Shown: positions 51,592-62,172, counted from the stretch's first letter. The stretch is 64,000 bases of DNA from Thalassobius sp002708925 (GCF_049803795.1 NZ_JBNAGJ010000009.1:62001-126000); one strand, 5' to 3'. Made by a program: numbers and translations. Notes: generated by a model from the letters alone, not told the origin.

Positions 51592-52338
51592 ATGCATCTT
51601 GATGTGCAGGATCTGCGCAATTTCTATTACCGCAGTACGCTGGGCCGAGCGGCGCAGAAGGCCGTGCGCGATCAATTGGTCAGCCTGTGGCCCGAGGCGG
51701 CAGGTCAGACGGTTGTGGGGTTCGGATTCGCGGTGCCTTTGTTGCGGCCCTATCTGGCCGAGGCGCGCCGGGTGACGGCCCTGATGCCGGGCCCGCAGGG
51801 GGTGATGCCCTGGCCTGCGGGGATGCCCAACCTGTCGGTTCTGTGCGAGGAAACGCTGTGGCCGATCGAGACCGGCCATGTGGATCGTCTGGTGGTGCTG
51901 CACGGGCTGGAAACCAGCGAGCAGCCCTCGGCCGTGCTGGAGGAATGCTGGCGGGTGCTGGGGCCGGGGGGCAAGGCGATGTTCATCGTGCCCAACCGCG
52001 CGGGCCTGTGGTCGCGCAGTGATCGCACGCCTTTTGGCTATGGACGCCCCTATACGCATAGCCAGTTGGAGACCCAGCTGAAACGGCATAATTTCATGCC
52101 GGAACGCACGGCGACCACGCTTTTTCAGCCGCCCTCGCAGCGCCGTTTCTGGCGCAAAACCGGAGAGATGTGGGAAAAACTGGGGGCCTCGATGTCTGTG
52201 ATCGTGTCCGGCGGGGTGATCATGGTTGAGGCCTCGAAACGGGTTCATGCGCCCAGCGGGCCAGGGCTGAAAGAGGCCGTGCGCCGCCCGCTGTCAGTGC
52301 TGGCTCCGACCGCCGCAAAAGAGGCCAAGCCAGTCTGA
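51592..52338 (+). CDS. Class I SAM-dependent methyltransferase
   Basis: The 248-residue protein has a weak SAM loop VVGFGFAVPLLRPYLAEARRV and a type-11-like core. That core shows DRLVVLHGLETSEQPSAVLEECWRVLGPGGKAMFIVPN. The substrate is unknown. It is divergent from gloB, as in many Rhodobacterales, but no functional link is established. The first SAM-binding glycine motif is degenerate (GFGFAVP). Confidence 0.82.
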   Translation: MHLDVQDLRNFYYRSTLGRAAQKAVRDQLVSLWPEAAGQTVVGFGFAVPLLRPYLAEARRVTALMPGPQGVMPWPAGMPNLSVLCEETLWPIETGHVDRLVVLHGLETSEQPSAVLEECWRVLGPGGKAMFIVPNRAGLWSRSDRTPFGYGRPYTHSQLETQLKRHNFMPERTATTLFQPPSQRRFWRKTGEMWEKLGASMSVIVSGGVIMVEASKRVHAPSGPGLKEAVRRPLSVLAPTAAKEAKPV

Positions 52339-52587
52339 CCGGGCATTTTTCTGCCTGATTTCTGTGCGCAAATGTTGCGAATCCTAACAATCAGAGAATA
52401 CCCGAATCCTTGCGTCAGACGGGGTTGATTGTGGAAATTTCGCTACGTCATTCGCCATCTTGGACAGTGATAGCGATAACTTGCCCGGCCGCCTTGGCAT
52501 TGGAGGGATCGAAAACAACCATTTTGGTGAAAAAAATGCAGCTGAAAAACAGGTCCAAAGCGTCGCAGTTGGGCTAAGCTGCTGAAA

Positions 52588-52614
52588 AGCAACGGTATTC
52601 ATTTGTATACCGTT
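52588..52614. repeat. Inverted repeat upstream of atpH
   Basis: CAACGGTAT and ATACCGTTG form a 9-bp inverted repeat across about nine bases in the atp leader. It may be a regulator site or an end of an older transcript. It has no T-run beyond TTGTATCATGG. Confidence 0.45.
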
Positions 52615-52674
52615 GTATCATGGCAGGTTGCTAGGTAGGGAATGCTCTGCTACACCCACGCCGATTTCGATACT

Positions 52675-52688
52675 TTGACGCAAATCAA
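52675..52688. promoter_or_regulatory. FnrL-type box upstream of atpH
   Basis: TTGACGCAAATCAA matches TTGAY-N4-RTCAA. Its centre is about 76 bp before the atpH GTG. With class II spacing the transcript would start near 52723, leaving a 35-base leader. This would place F1-ATPase under oxygen control. Confidence 0.6.
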
Positions 52689-52757
52689 GGGTCTAAACAC
52701 CTCCAACCGGACTCAATTGTGGGAACGGACGGGGCCAAAATAGTCGGAAGGGTGGAC

Positions 52758-53318
52758 GTGTCCGAACCAGCTTCGATTTCCTCCGGCATCGCCGCGCGCT
52801 ATGCCACTGCCATTTTTGAGATCGCAAAAGAGAGCAACGCTCTGGCCGATCTGGAAACCAATGTGACCGATCTGGGCGCTGTGCTGTCTGAAAGCAGCGA
52901 TTTGCAGTCCATGATCCTGTCTCCGATGATCTCGCGCGAAGATCAGGGTGCAGCCGTCGCCGCCATCGCCGACAAAATGGGCCTGATGCCCGTTTTGAAA
53001 AACGGCCTGAGCGTGATGGCTGAAAAACGCCGTCTGTTCGTGCTGCCCGCGCTGCTGAGCGCGTTGCAGGCGCAGATCGCCGAAGAAAAAGGCGAAGTGA
53101 CCGCCGAAGTCACCAGCGCCAAGGCGCTGACCAAAACCCAAGCGGAAAAGCTGGCGAAAACGCTGACTGCCCGCGTTGGAAAAACCGTCAAGATTAATGC
53201 GGCCGTTGATGAAGATCTCATCGGTGGCCTCGTCGTCAAAGTGGGCTCGAAGATGATCGACACGTCGATCCGCTCCAAGCTGAACTCCCTCCAGAATGCA
53301 ATGAAAGAGGTCGGATAA
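52758..53318 (+). CDS. atpH: ATP synthase F1 subunit delta
   Basis: Peripheral-stalk subunit linking F1 to F0. The 186-residue protein starts at GTG (MSEPASISSGIAARYATAIFE) with GGAAGGGTGG upstream. A start 39 bases earlier gives an unlikely leader near the transcript start. The signature IGGLVVKVGSKMIDTSIRSKL is intact. First gene of atpHAGDC; the stop is directly followed by atpA. Confidence 0.95.
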   Translation: MSEPASISSGIAARYATAIFEIAKESNALADLETNVTDLGAVLSESSDLQSMILSPMISREDQGAAVAAIADKMGLMPVLKNGLSVMAEKRRLFVLPALLSALQAQIAEEKGEVTAEVTSAKALTKTQAEKLAKTLTARVGKTVKINAAVDEDLIGGLVVKVGSKMIDTSIRSKLNSLQNAMKEVG

Positions 53319-54857
<1,539 letters not shown>

Positions 54858-54871
54858 GGGGGGACGAGGCA

Positions 54872-55747
54872 ATGCCGAGTCTTAAGGACCTTAAAAACCG
54901 GATCGAGAGTGTGAAAAACACTCGGAAGATCACCAAGGCCATGCAGATGGTTGCCGCGGCGAAACTTCGCCGCGCGCAGGAAGCTGCCGAAGCCGGTCGT
55001 CCCTATGCAGAACGGTTTAACGCCGTTCTGGGTGGGCTGGCCGCGTCGGTTGGCGGTTCGGATACTGCTCCGAAGCTGCTGCGTGGCACTGGCAGCGACC
55101 AGGTTCAATTGCTGGTCGTGATGACTGCTGAACGTGGCCTGTGTGGCGGCTTCAACAGCTCGATCGTGAAAGCCGCCCGCGCCAAGGCCCAAGAGCTGTT
55201 GGCGCAGGGCAAGACGGTCAAGATGCTGACCGTCGGCAAGAAAGGCCGTGAACAGCTGAAACGTGACATGGGCGAATTGTTCGTCGGCCACGTGGATCTG
55301 TCCGAGGTGAAAAACATCGGCTACGCCAACGCGCAAGATATCGCTCGTGACCTGCTGGGTCGCTTCGATGCGGGCGAGTTTGACGTGGCGACGATCTTTT
55401 ACAACCGCTTCGAGTCGGTGATCAGCCAGATCCCGACCCAGCAGCAGATCATTCCGGCGCAGTTCGAAGAGGTCGAGGCGGATGCCGCCGCGCCCCTCTA
55501 CGATTACGAACCGGACGAAGAGGCCATCCTGGCCGATCTGCTGCCGCGTGGCGTTGCGACCCAGATCTTCTCGGCTCTGCTGGAAAACGCAGCGTCGGAA
55601 CAGGGCGCGCGGATGTCCGCCATGGACAACGCGACACGCAATGCGGGTGAAATGATCGACAAACTGACCATCGAGTATAACCGCTCGCGTCAGGCTGTGA
55701 TCACCAACGAGCTTATTGAAATCATCTCGGGCGCTGAAGCGCTCTAA
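54872..55747 (+). CDS. atpG: ATP synthase F1 subunit gamma
   Basis: Central rotor shaft of F1. The 291-residue protein has the N-terminal helix MPSLKDLKNRIESVKNTRKI. The C-terminal signature is SAMDNATRNAGEMIDKLTIEYNRSRQAVITNEL. GGGACGAGG precedes the ATG. The mid region contains the alphaproteobacterial 10- to 15-residue insertion around DAAAPLYDYEPDEE. Confidence 0.97.
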   Translation: MPSLKDLKNRIESVKNTRKITKAMQMVAAAKLRRAQEAAEAGRPYAERFNAVLGGLAASVGGSDTAPKLLRGTGSDQVQLLVVMTAERGLCGGFNSSIVKAARAKAQELLAQGKTVKMLTVGKKGREQLKRDMGELFVGHVDLSEVKNIGYANAQDIARDLLGRFDAGEFDVATIFYNRFESVISQIPTQQQIIPAQFEEVEADAAAPLYDYEPDEEAILADLLPRGVATQIFSALLENAASEQGARMSAMDNATRNAGEMIDKLTIEYNRSRQAVITNELIEIISGAEAL

Positions 55748-55763
55748 GAACCGGAGACGAAAC

Positions 55764-57188
55764 ATGGCAAACGCAAAAGGCAAAATCACTCAGGTGATCG
55801 GCGCCGTTGTGGACGTGCAGTTCGAGGATGCCCTGCCGGAAATCCTCAACGCACTGAACACCGACAACAATGGTAAGAAACTGGTTCTGGAAGTTGCCCA
55901 GCACCTGGGTGAAAACACCGTTCGGACCATCGCAATGGACGCAACCGAAGGTCTGGTGCGCGGTCAGGAAGTGGCTGACACCGGCGCACCCATCTCGGTG
56001 CCCGTCGGCAACGCCACCCTGGGCCGCATCCTGAACGTCGTGGGCGAGCCCGTTGACGAACAGGGCCCGGTTGAAGCAACCGAAACCCGCGCGATCCACC
56101 AGCCTGCCCCCGAATTCAACGAACAGTCGACCGAGTCGGAAGTTCTGGTGACCGGCATCAAGGTGATCGACCTGCTGGCCCCCTATTCCAAGGGTGGTAA
56201 GATCGGTCTGTTCGGCGGCGCCGGCGTGGGCAAAACCGTTCTGATCATGGAGCTGATCAACAACATCGCCAAAGTGCACTCGGGGTTCTCGGTGTTCGCA
56301 GGTGTTGGTGAGCGGACCCGTGAAGGGAACGACCTGTACCACGAGATGATCGAATCCAACGTGATCAAGCCCGACAATCTGGAAGAAAGCCAGGTGGCCC
56401 TGGTTTACGGCCAGATGAACGAGCCTCCGGGTGCGCGTGCCCGTGTTGCCCTGACCGGCCTGACCCTGGCCGAACAGTTCCGTGACCAGTCCGGTACCGA
56501 CGTTCTGTTCTTTGTGGACAACATCTTCCGCTTTACTCAGGCGGGTTCCGAGGTGTCGGCGCTGCTGGGCCGTATTCCTTCGGCTGTGGGTTACCAGCCC
56601 ACCCTGGCCACCGACATGGGCGCGATGCAGGAACGCATCACCTCGACGAAATCGGGCTCGATCACCTCGATCCAGGCCGTTTACGTGCCCGCGGATGACC
56701 TTACCGACCCCGCACCGGCAACCACCTTTGCGCACCTGGACGCAACGACCGTTCTGTCGCGTGCGATTTCGGAACTGGGGATCTACCCGGCTGTGGACCC
56801 GCTGGACTCGTCCTCGCGTATTCTGGATCCGCAGATCGTCGGCGAAGAGCACTACCAGGTGGCCCGTGACGTTCAGAACATTCTTCAGCGCTATAAGTCG
56901 CTGCAAGACATCATCGCCATCCTTGGCATGGACGAGCTGAGCGAAGAAGATAAGCTGACCGTGCAGCGTGCGCGTAAAATCCAGCGTTTCCTGTCGCAGC
57001 CTTTCGACGTGGCCAAAGTGTTCACCGGCTCGGACGGCGTTCAGGTTCCGCTGGAGGACACGATCTCGTCGTTCAAAGCGGTTGTTGCTGGCGAATATGA
57101 TCACCTGCCCGAGGCAGCCTTCTACATGGTTGGCGGCATCGACGAAGTGATCGCCCGCGCTGAAAAGATGGCAGCTGAGGCCGCCTAA
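55764..57188 (+). CDS. atpD: ATP synthase F1 subunit beta
   Basis: Catalytic subunit that makes ATP. The 474-residue protein starts MANAKGKITQVIGAVVDVQF. Walker A is GGAGVGKT (151-158), and the catalytic glutamate lies in GERTREGNDLYHEM. The DELSEED-like segment reads GMDELSEEDK. An in-frame start 48 bases earlier lies inside the atpG end and is rejected. CGGAGACGAAAC precedes the chosen ATG. Confidence 0.98.
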   Translation: MANAKGKITQVIGAVVDVQFEDALPEILNALNTDNNGKKLVLEVAQHLGENTVRTIAMDATEGLVRGQEVADTGAPISVPVGNATLGRILNVVGEPVDEQGPVEATETRAIHQPAPEFNEQSTESEVLVTGIKVIDLLAPYSKGGKIGLFGGAGVGKTVLIMELINNIAKVHSGFSVFAGVGERTREGNDLYHEMIESNVIKPDNLEESQVALVYGQMNEPPGARARVALTGLTLAEQFRDQSGTDVLFFVDNIFRFTQAGSEVSALLGRIPSAVGYQPTLATDMGAMQERITSTKSGSITSIQAVYVPADDLTDPAPATTFAHLDATTVLSRAISELGIYPAVDPLDSSSRILDPQIVGEEHYQVARDVQNILQRYKSLQDIIAILGMDELSEEDKLTVQRARKIQRFLSQPFDVAKVFTGSDGVQVPLEDTISSFKAVVAGEYDHLPEAAFYMVGGIDEVIARAEKMAAEAA

Positions 57189-57199
57189 GGAGGGCCAAA

Positions 57200-57637
57200 A
57201 TGGCTGATACTGTTCAATTCGATCTGGTCAGCCCCGAGCGGAGCCTTGCTTCGCTGGTGGTTGAACAGGTCCAGATTCCGGGTGCGGACGGGGACATGAC
57301 GGCCATGGCCAACCATGCTCCGACCATCACCACCCTGCGCCCCGGCGTGCTGCGGGTGTCCGGACCGGAAGGCGAGGCTGAATATGTTGTGACCGGCGGT
57401 TTCGCTGAAATCACGGCGGACGGCATCTCGGTTCTTGCGGAACGCGCCATCCCGCGCAGCGAGCTGACCCAAGAGCATCTCAATGAGATGCTCAAGGCTG
57501 CCTCGGACGCGCTGAACAAGGCGAAGGAAGTGTTCGAAAACGAGCCCGGCCCTGTCGATGACGCCGCCAAGCTGCTGGCCGACATGGTCGCCATGGGAAC
57601 GCATATCGGGCTGGACCCGAATGTGGCAAACCTCTGA
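57200..57637 (+). CDS. atpC: ATP synthase F1 subunit epsilon
   Basis: Rotor subunit and regulator of ATP hydrolysis. The 145-residue protein has the N-terminal beta-barrel (VQFDLVSPERSLASLVVEQV, ANHAPTITTLRPGVLRV). A short helical C-terminus follows. AAGGAGGGCCAAA precedes the ATG. Last gene of the operon, followed by a strong terminator. No atpIBEF genes are in the window, so F0 must be elsewhere. Confidence 0.96.
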   Translation: MADTVQFDLVSPERSLASLVVEQVQIPGADGDMTAMANHAPTITTLRPGVLRVSGPEGEAEYVVTGGFAEITADGISVLAERAIPRSELTQEHLNEMLKAASDALNKAKEVFENEPGPVDDAAKLLADMVAMGTHIGLDPNVANL

Positions 57638-57663
57638 TCTGACACGATCTATTCAGGAATTGG

Positions 57664-57693
57664 AAAAGGCCCCGAGTTTTCGGGGCCTTTTTT
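57664..57693 (+). terminator. Rho-independent terminator of the atp operon
   Basis: AAGGCCCCGA and TCGGGGCCTT form a perfect 10-bp stem with loop GTTT, followed by a T-run to 57693. Confidence 0.9.
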
Positions 57694-57753
57694 CTTGCGT
57701 GCCAAGGATGGGGCCGCAACAATGGCCCGGCCTACGAAAGAAGCGCGCGAAAT

Positions 57754-58101
57754 ATGAAGATCCTCAATGCCAGCCTGGTGGCAGTAGACCAGGGCAACAC
57801 CGATTTGTTCGAAGATTTCACCGATGGCGGCCCGATGTGGACGCAGCAGGGAACGCGGGAAAAGCGGGTGAAGGTCAGGTTCGAACACCCCTTTGCCCAG
57901 CCGCCCTCGGTGCAGGTGTCCATATCAATGTGGGATGTGGATTATTCCACCAATGTCCGGGCGGATCTGGACGCAGAAAAGATCACGAAAAAGGGATTCG
58001 AGATCGTGTTCCGGACCTGGGGGAATACACGGATCGCGCGGGCCAGGGCCAGTTGGATGGCCATCGGGCCGGCCCGCGACGATGATATGTGGGATGTCTA
58101 G
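57754..58101 (+). CDS. H-type lectin domain protein
   Basis: The 115-residue protein has the H-type lectin fold pattern VKVRFEHPFAQPPSVQVSIS, MWDVD, and FEIVFRTWGNTRIARARASWMAIG. In animals this domain binds N-acetylgalactosamine. Bacterial single-domain versions are frequent in Rhodobacterales with unknown role. No signal peptide is visible, so a carbohydrate-binding role outside the cell is doubtful. The RBS is weak. Confidence 0.83.
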   Translation: MKILNASLVAVDQGNTDLFEDFTDGGPMWTQQGTREKRVKVRFEHPFAQPPSVQVSISMWDVDYSTNVRADLDAEKITKKGFEIVFRTWGNTRIARARASWMAIGPARDDDMWDV

Positions 58102-58124
58102 GCCAAGCGAACGGGCCCGACGGA

Positions 58125-59141
58125 TCAGCCTTTGAACTGGCCTTCGTAGATCGGCTCCAGCGTGTCGGTCTCGAACAGCGAGGACACCGAGGTGCCGTTC
58201 CAGATATTCAGGATCGCCTGCGCGAACATCGGCGCGGTGGGCAGGATGCGGATATTGGGGGTGGCCAGCACGGCCGGGGTGGGCTGGATCGAATCCGTAA
58301 TGACCAGCGATTTCATCACCGAGTTGGTGATGCGTTCGACCGCAGGCCCCGACAGAACCCCATGCGAGATATAGGAATGCACTTCGGTGGCGCCGTGCTC
58401 CATCAGGATTTCGGCGGCTTTGCACAGGGTGCCGGCGGTGTCGCACATGTCATCGACGATGATACATTTCTTGCCTTTGACATCCCCGATCACGGTCATC
58501 TCGGCGACTTCACCGGGTTTTTCGCGGCGTTTGTCCACGATCGACAGGGGGGCGTTGATCCGTTTGGCCAGCTCGCGCGCGCGGGCCACGCCGCCCACGT
58601 CGGGGGACACAACCATCACGTCTTCCATGTTGCCTTCGAATTGCGTCTGGATGTCCAGCGCAAAAATCGGTGAAGCATAGAGGTTATCCACCGGAATATC
58701 AAAGAAGCCCTGGATCTGCGCGGCGTGCAGGTCCAGCGTCAGGATACGCTCGATCCCGGCTTCGACCAGCATGTTGGCGACCAGCTTGGCCGAAATCGGA
58801 GTGCGGGCCTTGGTGCGGCGATCCTGGCGGGCATAGCCGAAATAGGGGATCACGGCGGTGATGCGCGATGCGGACGAACGGCGCAGCGCGTCGGCCATGA
58901 TCAGCAGCTCCATCAGGTTGTCATTCGCCGGGCGCGAGGTCGGCTGAATGATGAACATGTCCTCGCCGCGCACGTTTTCATACACTTCGACAAAGATTTC
59001 CTGATCGTTAAAGCGCTCGACCCGCGCATCAACCAGGCCCAGGCTCATCCCGCGATGAATGGACATGCGTCGTGCGATGGATTTCGCCAGCGGCAGATTG
59101 GCGTTGCCGGAAATCAGCTTAGGTTCGTTCAAGGTGGGCAT
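58125..59141 (-). CDS. prs: Ribose-phosphate pyrophosphokinase
   Basis: Makes PRPP for nucleotide, histidine and tryptophan synthesis. The 338-residue protein has the ATP-binding region FNDQEIFVEV and YFGYARQDRRTKARTPISAK. The PRPP loop is VIVDDMCDTAGTL-like (IIVDDMCDTAGTL). The start at 59141 (MPTLNEPKLISGN) is chosen because GGGGAA lies nine bases upstream. Longer frames would run to 59339 and overlap the divergent gene. Length is normal for the alphaproteobacterial form. Confidence 0.96.
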   Translation of the reverse strand: MPTLNEPKLISGNANLPLAKSIARRMSIHRGMSLGLVDARVERFNDQEIFVEVYENVRGEDMFIIQPTSRPANDNLMELLIMADALRRSSASRITAVIPYFGYARQDRRTKARTPISAKLVANMLVEAGIERILTLDLHAAQIQGFFDIPVDNLYASPIFALDIQTQFEGNMEDVMVVSPDVGGVARARELAKRINAPLSIVDKRREKPGEVAEMTVIGDVKGKKCIIVDDMCDTAGTLCKAAEILMEHGATEVHSYISHGVLSGPAVERITNSVMKSLVITDSIQPTPAVLATPNIRILPTAPMFAQAILNIWNGTSVSSLFETDTLEPIYEGQFKG

Positions 59142-59258
59142 GAGAGTGGTTCCCCAGAGTGGTCGGTCCAAGTGGCCTGATGACAGATTCGTGACGTTGA
59201 CTCCGCATAGCATCTGGCTACCGTCAGGCAAAGCTATGCACATGGGGGAGAGGCTCAA

Positions 59259-59858
59259 ATGCCACATATAGACTACTATTTTTCGATGCTTTCGCCGTAT
59301 ACCTACCTGGCAGGCACCCGCGCCGAGGAAATTGCACAACGTAATGGCGCAAGTATGACCTACAAACCCTTTGATCTAATGGCGGCATTCCCGCGGACCG
59401 GGGGCACGCCAGTGGGGCAGCGCCATCCCTCTCGGATTGACTATCGTGCGCAGGCCCTGCCGCGTGCGGCTCGTAAATTGGGGATGCCTTTGACCTTCAA
59501 GCCTGCTCATTGGCCTACAAATGCGGCGCCGTCGTCTTATGCGATCATCGCGGCTCAGAATGCGGGCGGCGGGGATATGGGGGCGCTGGTGCATGGATTG
59601 CTTCGGGCCTCGTGGGTCGAGGAAAAGGACATCGCGCTGGATGAGGTGATTGGTGACTGTCTGAAGGCCGCCGGGTTCGATCCGTCTCTGACCATCAGCG
59701 GAATGCTGGAGGGCGCCGACACCTATGCGCGCAATCTGGAAGAGGCAATTGCAGCCGGAGTGTTCGGCGCGCCCTTCTATGTCGTTGATAGCGGTCAGAA
59801 TTTCTGGGGGCAGGATAGCCTCGAGGATCTGGACCTGCATTTACAAGGAAAGCTCTGA
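59259..59858 (+). CDS. 2-hydroxychromene-2-carboxylate isomerase family (DsbA-like) protein
   Basis: The 199-residue kappa-class GST-like protein starts MPHIDYYFSMLSPYTYLAG. Its catalytic Ser12 is in SPYTYL, and the helical insert is followed by GVFGAPFYVVDSGQNFWGQDSL. Family members isomerise hydroxychromenes using glutathione, but most genomic copies have no known substrate. It lies in line with an alpha/beta hydrolase three bases downstream, which hints at a common pathway. Confidence 0.88.
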   Translation: MPHIDYYFSMLSPYTYLAGTRAEEIAQRNGASMTYKPFDLMAAFPRTGGTPVGQRHPSRIDYRAQALPRAARKLGMPLTFKPAHWPTNAAPSSYAIIAAQNAGGGDMGALVHGLLRASWVEEKDIALDEVIGDCLKAAGFDPSLTISGMLEGADTYARNLEEAIAAGVFGAPFYVVDSGQNFWGQDSLEDLDLHLQGKL

Positions 59859-59861
59859 CAC

Positions 59862-60710
59862 ATGCCCAAGGACCTGCGCGGGGGCTATCCCACCTATTGG
59901 CGGACTTTTGGCCATGGCCCGCGCGAGGCCTTGATGATCCATTGTTCGCTGTCTCATTCCGGGGCGTGGACGGGGCTGGCGGCACAGCTGCAGGATATGC
60001 TGCACATGACGGCCTTTGATATTCCGGGCCATGGTCGGTCCGCGGACTGGGACAACCGGGCGGACATACAGGCCGTTACCACCAGCATGGCGGCCGATTT
60101 CCCCACGGGCCCTGTGGATGTGATTGGCCATTCCTTTGGCGGAACGGTTGCCTTGCGTCTGGCGATCGAGCATCCGCATCTGGTGCGATCTCTGACCTTG
60201 ATCGAGCCGGTCTTCTTTGCGGTGGCCTTTGCCGATCATCCGGGGCTCAGGGCCGAGCACGACGCCCTGCACGCGCCTCAGCTTAGCGCTGTCGCGCGCG
60301 GGGACATGACCGCCGCGACCAGGGCGTTCAATCAGATGTGGGGCGATGCCGCGATGCCCTGGGACAGCCTGCCGCAAACCATGCGGGACAATATGACGAA
60401 ACGCTATGGGGCCATCATTTCTGCGGGGCCTGCGGTGGATGACGATGTGGGGGGCATGTTGTCCTCGGGGGGGTTAGAGCGCATCTCGGTGCCCACGCTG
60501 CTGCTGGAGGGGGCCCAGTCGCCCAAGATTCTGGGGCTGGTGAACCAGGGGCTGGCCAGACGATTGCCCGACACGCGGCACCATGTGCTGCCCGACAGCG
60601 GCCATATGCTGCCGATCACTCATCCTGTGCAGGTGGGCGCACTGATCCGGAGTTTTCTACAAAACGTCGCGTTTCAGCCCAGCAAGACGGACAGGAAAGT
60701 GTCGATCTGA
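59862..60710 (+). CDS. Alpha/beta hydrolase
   Basis: The 282-residue protein has the oxyanion region CSLSHSGAWTG and FDIPGHGRS. The nucleophile elbow is GHSFGG (Ser91). The catalytic Asp/His pair is probably in LLLEGAQSPK and PDSGHMLPITHP. The substrate is unknown. It is co-transcribed with the isomerase-like gene and its 3' end overlaps the convergent threonine aldolase by 37 bp. Confidence 0.87.
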   Translation: MPKDLRGGYPTYWRTFGHGPREALMIHCSLSHSGAWTGLAAQLQDMLHMTAFDIPGHGRSADWDNRADIQAVTTSMAADFPTGPVDVIGHSFGGTVALRLAIEHPHLVRSLTLIEPVFFAVAFADHPGLRAEHDALHAPQLSAVARGDMTAATRAFNQMWGDAAMPWDSLPQTMRDNMTKRYGAIISAGPAVDDDVGGMLSSGGLERISVPTLLLEGAQSPKILGLVNQGLARRLPDTRHHVLPDSGHMLPITHPVQVGALIRSFLQNVAFQPSKTDRKVSI

Positions 60711-61720
60711 TCGCGTTGCAGCGACCAGTCACAGACAAGGCGCCCGGTCAGGGGCTCGCTTGGGTCTGCGCCTTCCAGCGTGCCTTGGGTGATGTAATAG
60801 GATGCGCCGGCGTCCTGTAGGCGCTGATGCAGCCCACGAGGCATTTCGGCGAAAATCATGTTGGCCTGCGGCGGATAGAGAAGCTTGACGTCAGGGTGGC
60901 GGGCCAGCCCCTCGGCCAGATGGGCCGCATTCGCATTGGCGGCCTGCGCGCATTTCAGCCACAGCTCATCCTGTAGATACCCCAGCATTTGCGCCGATAA
61001 ATACCGATGCTTTGAGAACAGATGCGCCCCGCGTTTGCGGCGCAGTTCGAATTCCCAGGCCTTTTGCGGGTCGAACAGGATGACGGCCTCGACCCCCATG
61101 CAGCCGTTCTTGGTGCCGCCAAAGCTGACCGCGTCAATGCCCGATTTCCAGGTCATCTCGGCCGGGGTGCAGCCCAGCGTTGCCAGCGCATTGGCAAAGC
61201 GCGCCCCGTCCAGATAGGTGGGCAGGCCGAAGTCTCGCGCGATTGCAGTCAGGCTGCGTAGTTCCTGCAATGAATAGACCTGCCCGCGTTCCGTGACCTG
61301 GGTCACAGACAGGGGCCCGCGCTGTGGCCCATGTACTCCGCGGGTTTCCTCGGCTGCGATGGTGGCGCGCAGGGCGTCGGGGGTGATCTTGTCCTCGGTG
61401 CCGGTCAGGGTCAGCTTGGCACCGGCCGAGTAGAACTCGGGCGCGTTGCATTCGTCTTCGTGGATATGAGCGGTAGGGCTGCAAAACACCGTCTGCCAGG
61501 GGGCGCAAAGTGTTGCCAGCGCCAGCGCATTGGCTGCCGTTCCGGTGGCCACCAGATAGGCGGTGGCCTCGGGGGCCTCGAACAGCGTGCGAAGTTGATC
61601 GCGGACGGCCTGCATTTGCGGATCGGCACCATAGCCCATAGCGTAACCGGCGTTTGCATCGGCCATCGCGGCCATGATCTGCGGATGCACAGGGCCCGCA
61701 TTGTCCGAGGCAAAATACAT
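60674..61720 (-). CDS. Low-specificity threonine aldolase family protein
   Basis: PLP-dependent beta-eliminating lyase family that splits L-threonine or L-allo-threonine to glycine and acetaldehyde. The 348-residue protein has the start FASDNAGPVHPQIMAAM and the cofactor aspartate region YLDGARFANAL. The PLP lysine Lys204 is in SFGGTKNGCMGVEAV. Its start codon overlaps the ycgN stop by one base, so it is the last gene of a ribF-ycgN-aldolase run. Confidence 0.9.
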   Translation of the reverse strand: MYFASDNAGPVHPQIMAAMADANAGYAMGYGADPQMQAVRDQLRTLFEAPEATAYLVATGTAANALALATLCAPWQTVFCSPTAHIHEDECNAPEFYSAGAKLTLTGTEDKITPDALRATIAAEETRGVHGPQRGPLSVTQVTERGQVYSLQELRSLTAIARDFGLPTYLDGARFANALATLGCTPAEMTWKSGIDAVSFGGTKNGCMGVEAVILFDPQKAWEFELRRKRGAHLFSKHRYLSAQMLGYLQDELWLKCAQAANANAAHLAEGLARHPDVKLLYPPQANMIFAEMPRGLHQRLQDAGASYYITQGTLEGADPSEPLTGRLVCDWSLQRDQIDTFLSVLLG

Positions 61721-62172
61721 CAGGTCGGCTCCTCTATGATGTGGTTTTCCCAGTCGTCTTCGTGGATTTCAAATTCGGGGACGGTGCGGTGGCGCATGGA
61801 CACGCCCGCCCGGTGCACGCTGCCCGGATCACCCGAGATAAGCGGGTGCCACGCGGCCAGCGGCGCGCCGTTCCACAAAAGCTTATAGGCGCAGGTTTCG
61901 GGCATCCAATACAGGTTTTGCGCGATATTGCCGGGTTTCAGCACGATACATTCGGGCACGAATTGATGGCGGATGGGGTATTGCGTGCACTGGCAGGTGT
62001 CATCGTCCAGCAGGCGACAGGCGACATTTGTCAGCGCGACCTGGCCGGTGTCTTCGTCCTCCAGCTTGTTCAGGCAGCATTTGCCGCAACCGTCGCACAG
62101 GGCCTCCCACTCGGGGCGAGTCATTTTGGACAGCGGGACGGTTTCCCAGAATTTGGGCCGCAGCTGCGTCAT
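61720..62172 (-). CDS. YcgN (UPF0260) family cysteine-cluster protein
   Basis: The 150-residue protein has cysteines in LCDGCGKCCLNKLEDE, CRLLDDDTCQCTQYPIRH and PECIVLK. The CxxCxxCC pattern is typical of the YkgJ/YcgN zinc- or iron-cluster family, whose function is not established. The ATG overlaps the ribF stop by four bases. Confidence 0.9.
   Translation of the reverse strand: MTQLRPKFWETVPLSKMTRPEWEALCDGCGKCCLNKLEDEDTGQVALTNVACRLLDDDTCQCTQYPIRHQFVPECIVLKPGNIAQNLYWMPETCAYKLLWNGAPLAAWHPLISGDPGSVHRAGVSMRHRTVPEFEIHEDDWENHIIEEPT

Larger units (their letters stand above)
52339..52757. other. Leader region upstream of the ATP synthase F1 operon
   Basis: A 419-bp non-coding stretch containing an FnrL-type box (52675-52688), with a plausible -10 near 52713-52718. 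There is an AT-rich segment around 52480-52625 with inverted CAACGGTATAC/GTATACCGTTG arms (52588-52614). I found no further gene. Confidence 0.55.

Noticed and set aside
51529..52248. N-terminal extension of gloB
   Set aside because: It would lie antisense over the methyltransferase gene. GGAGGAAACACC supports the start at 51528.
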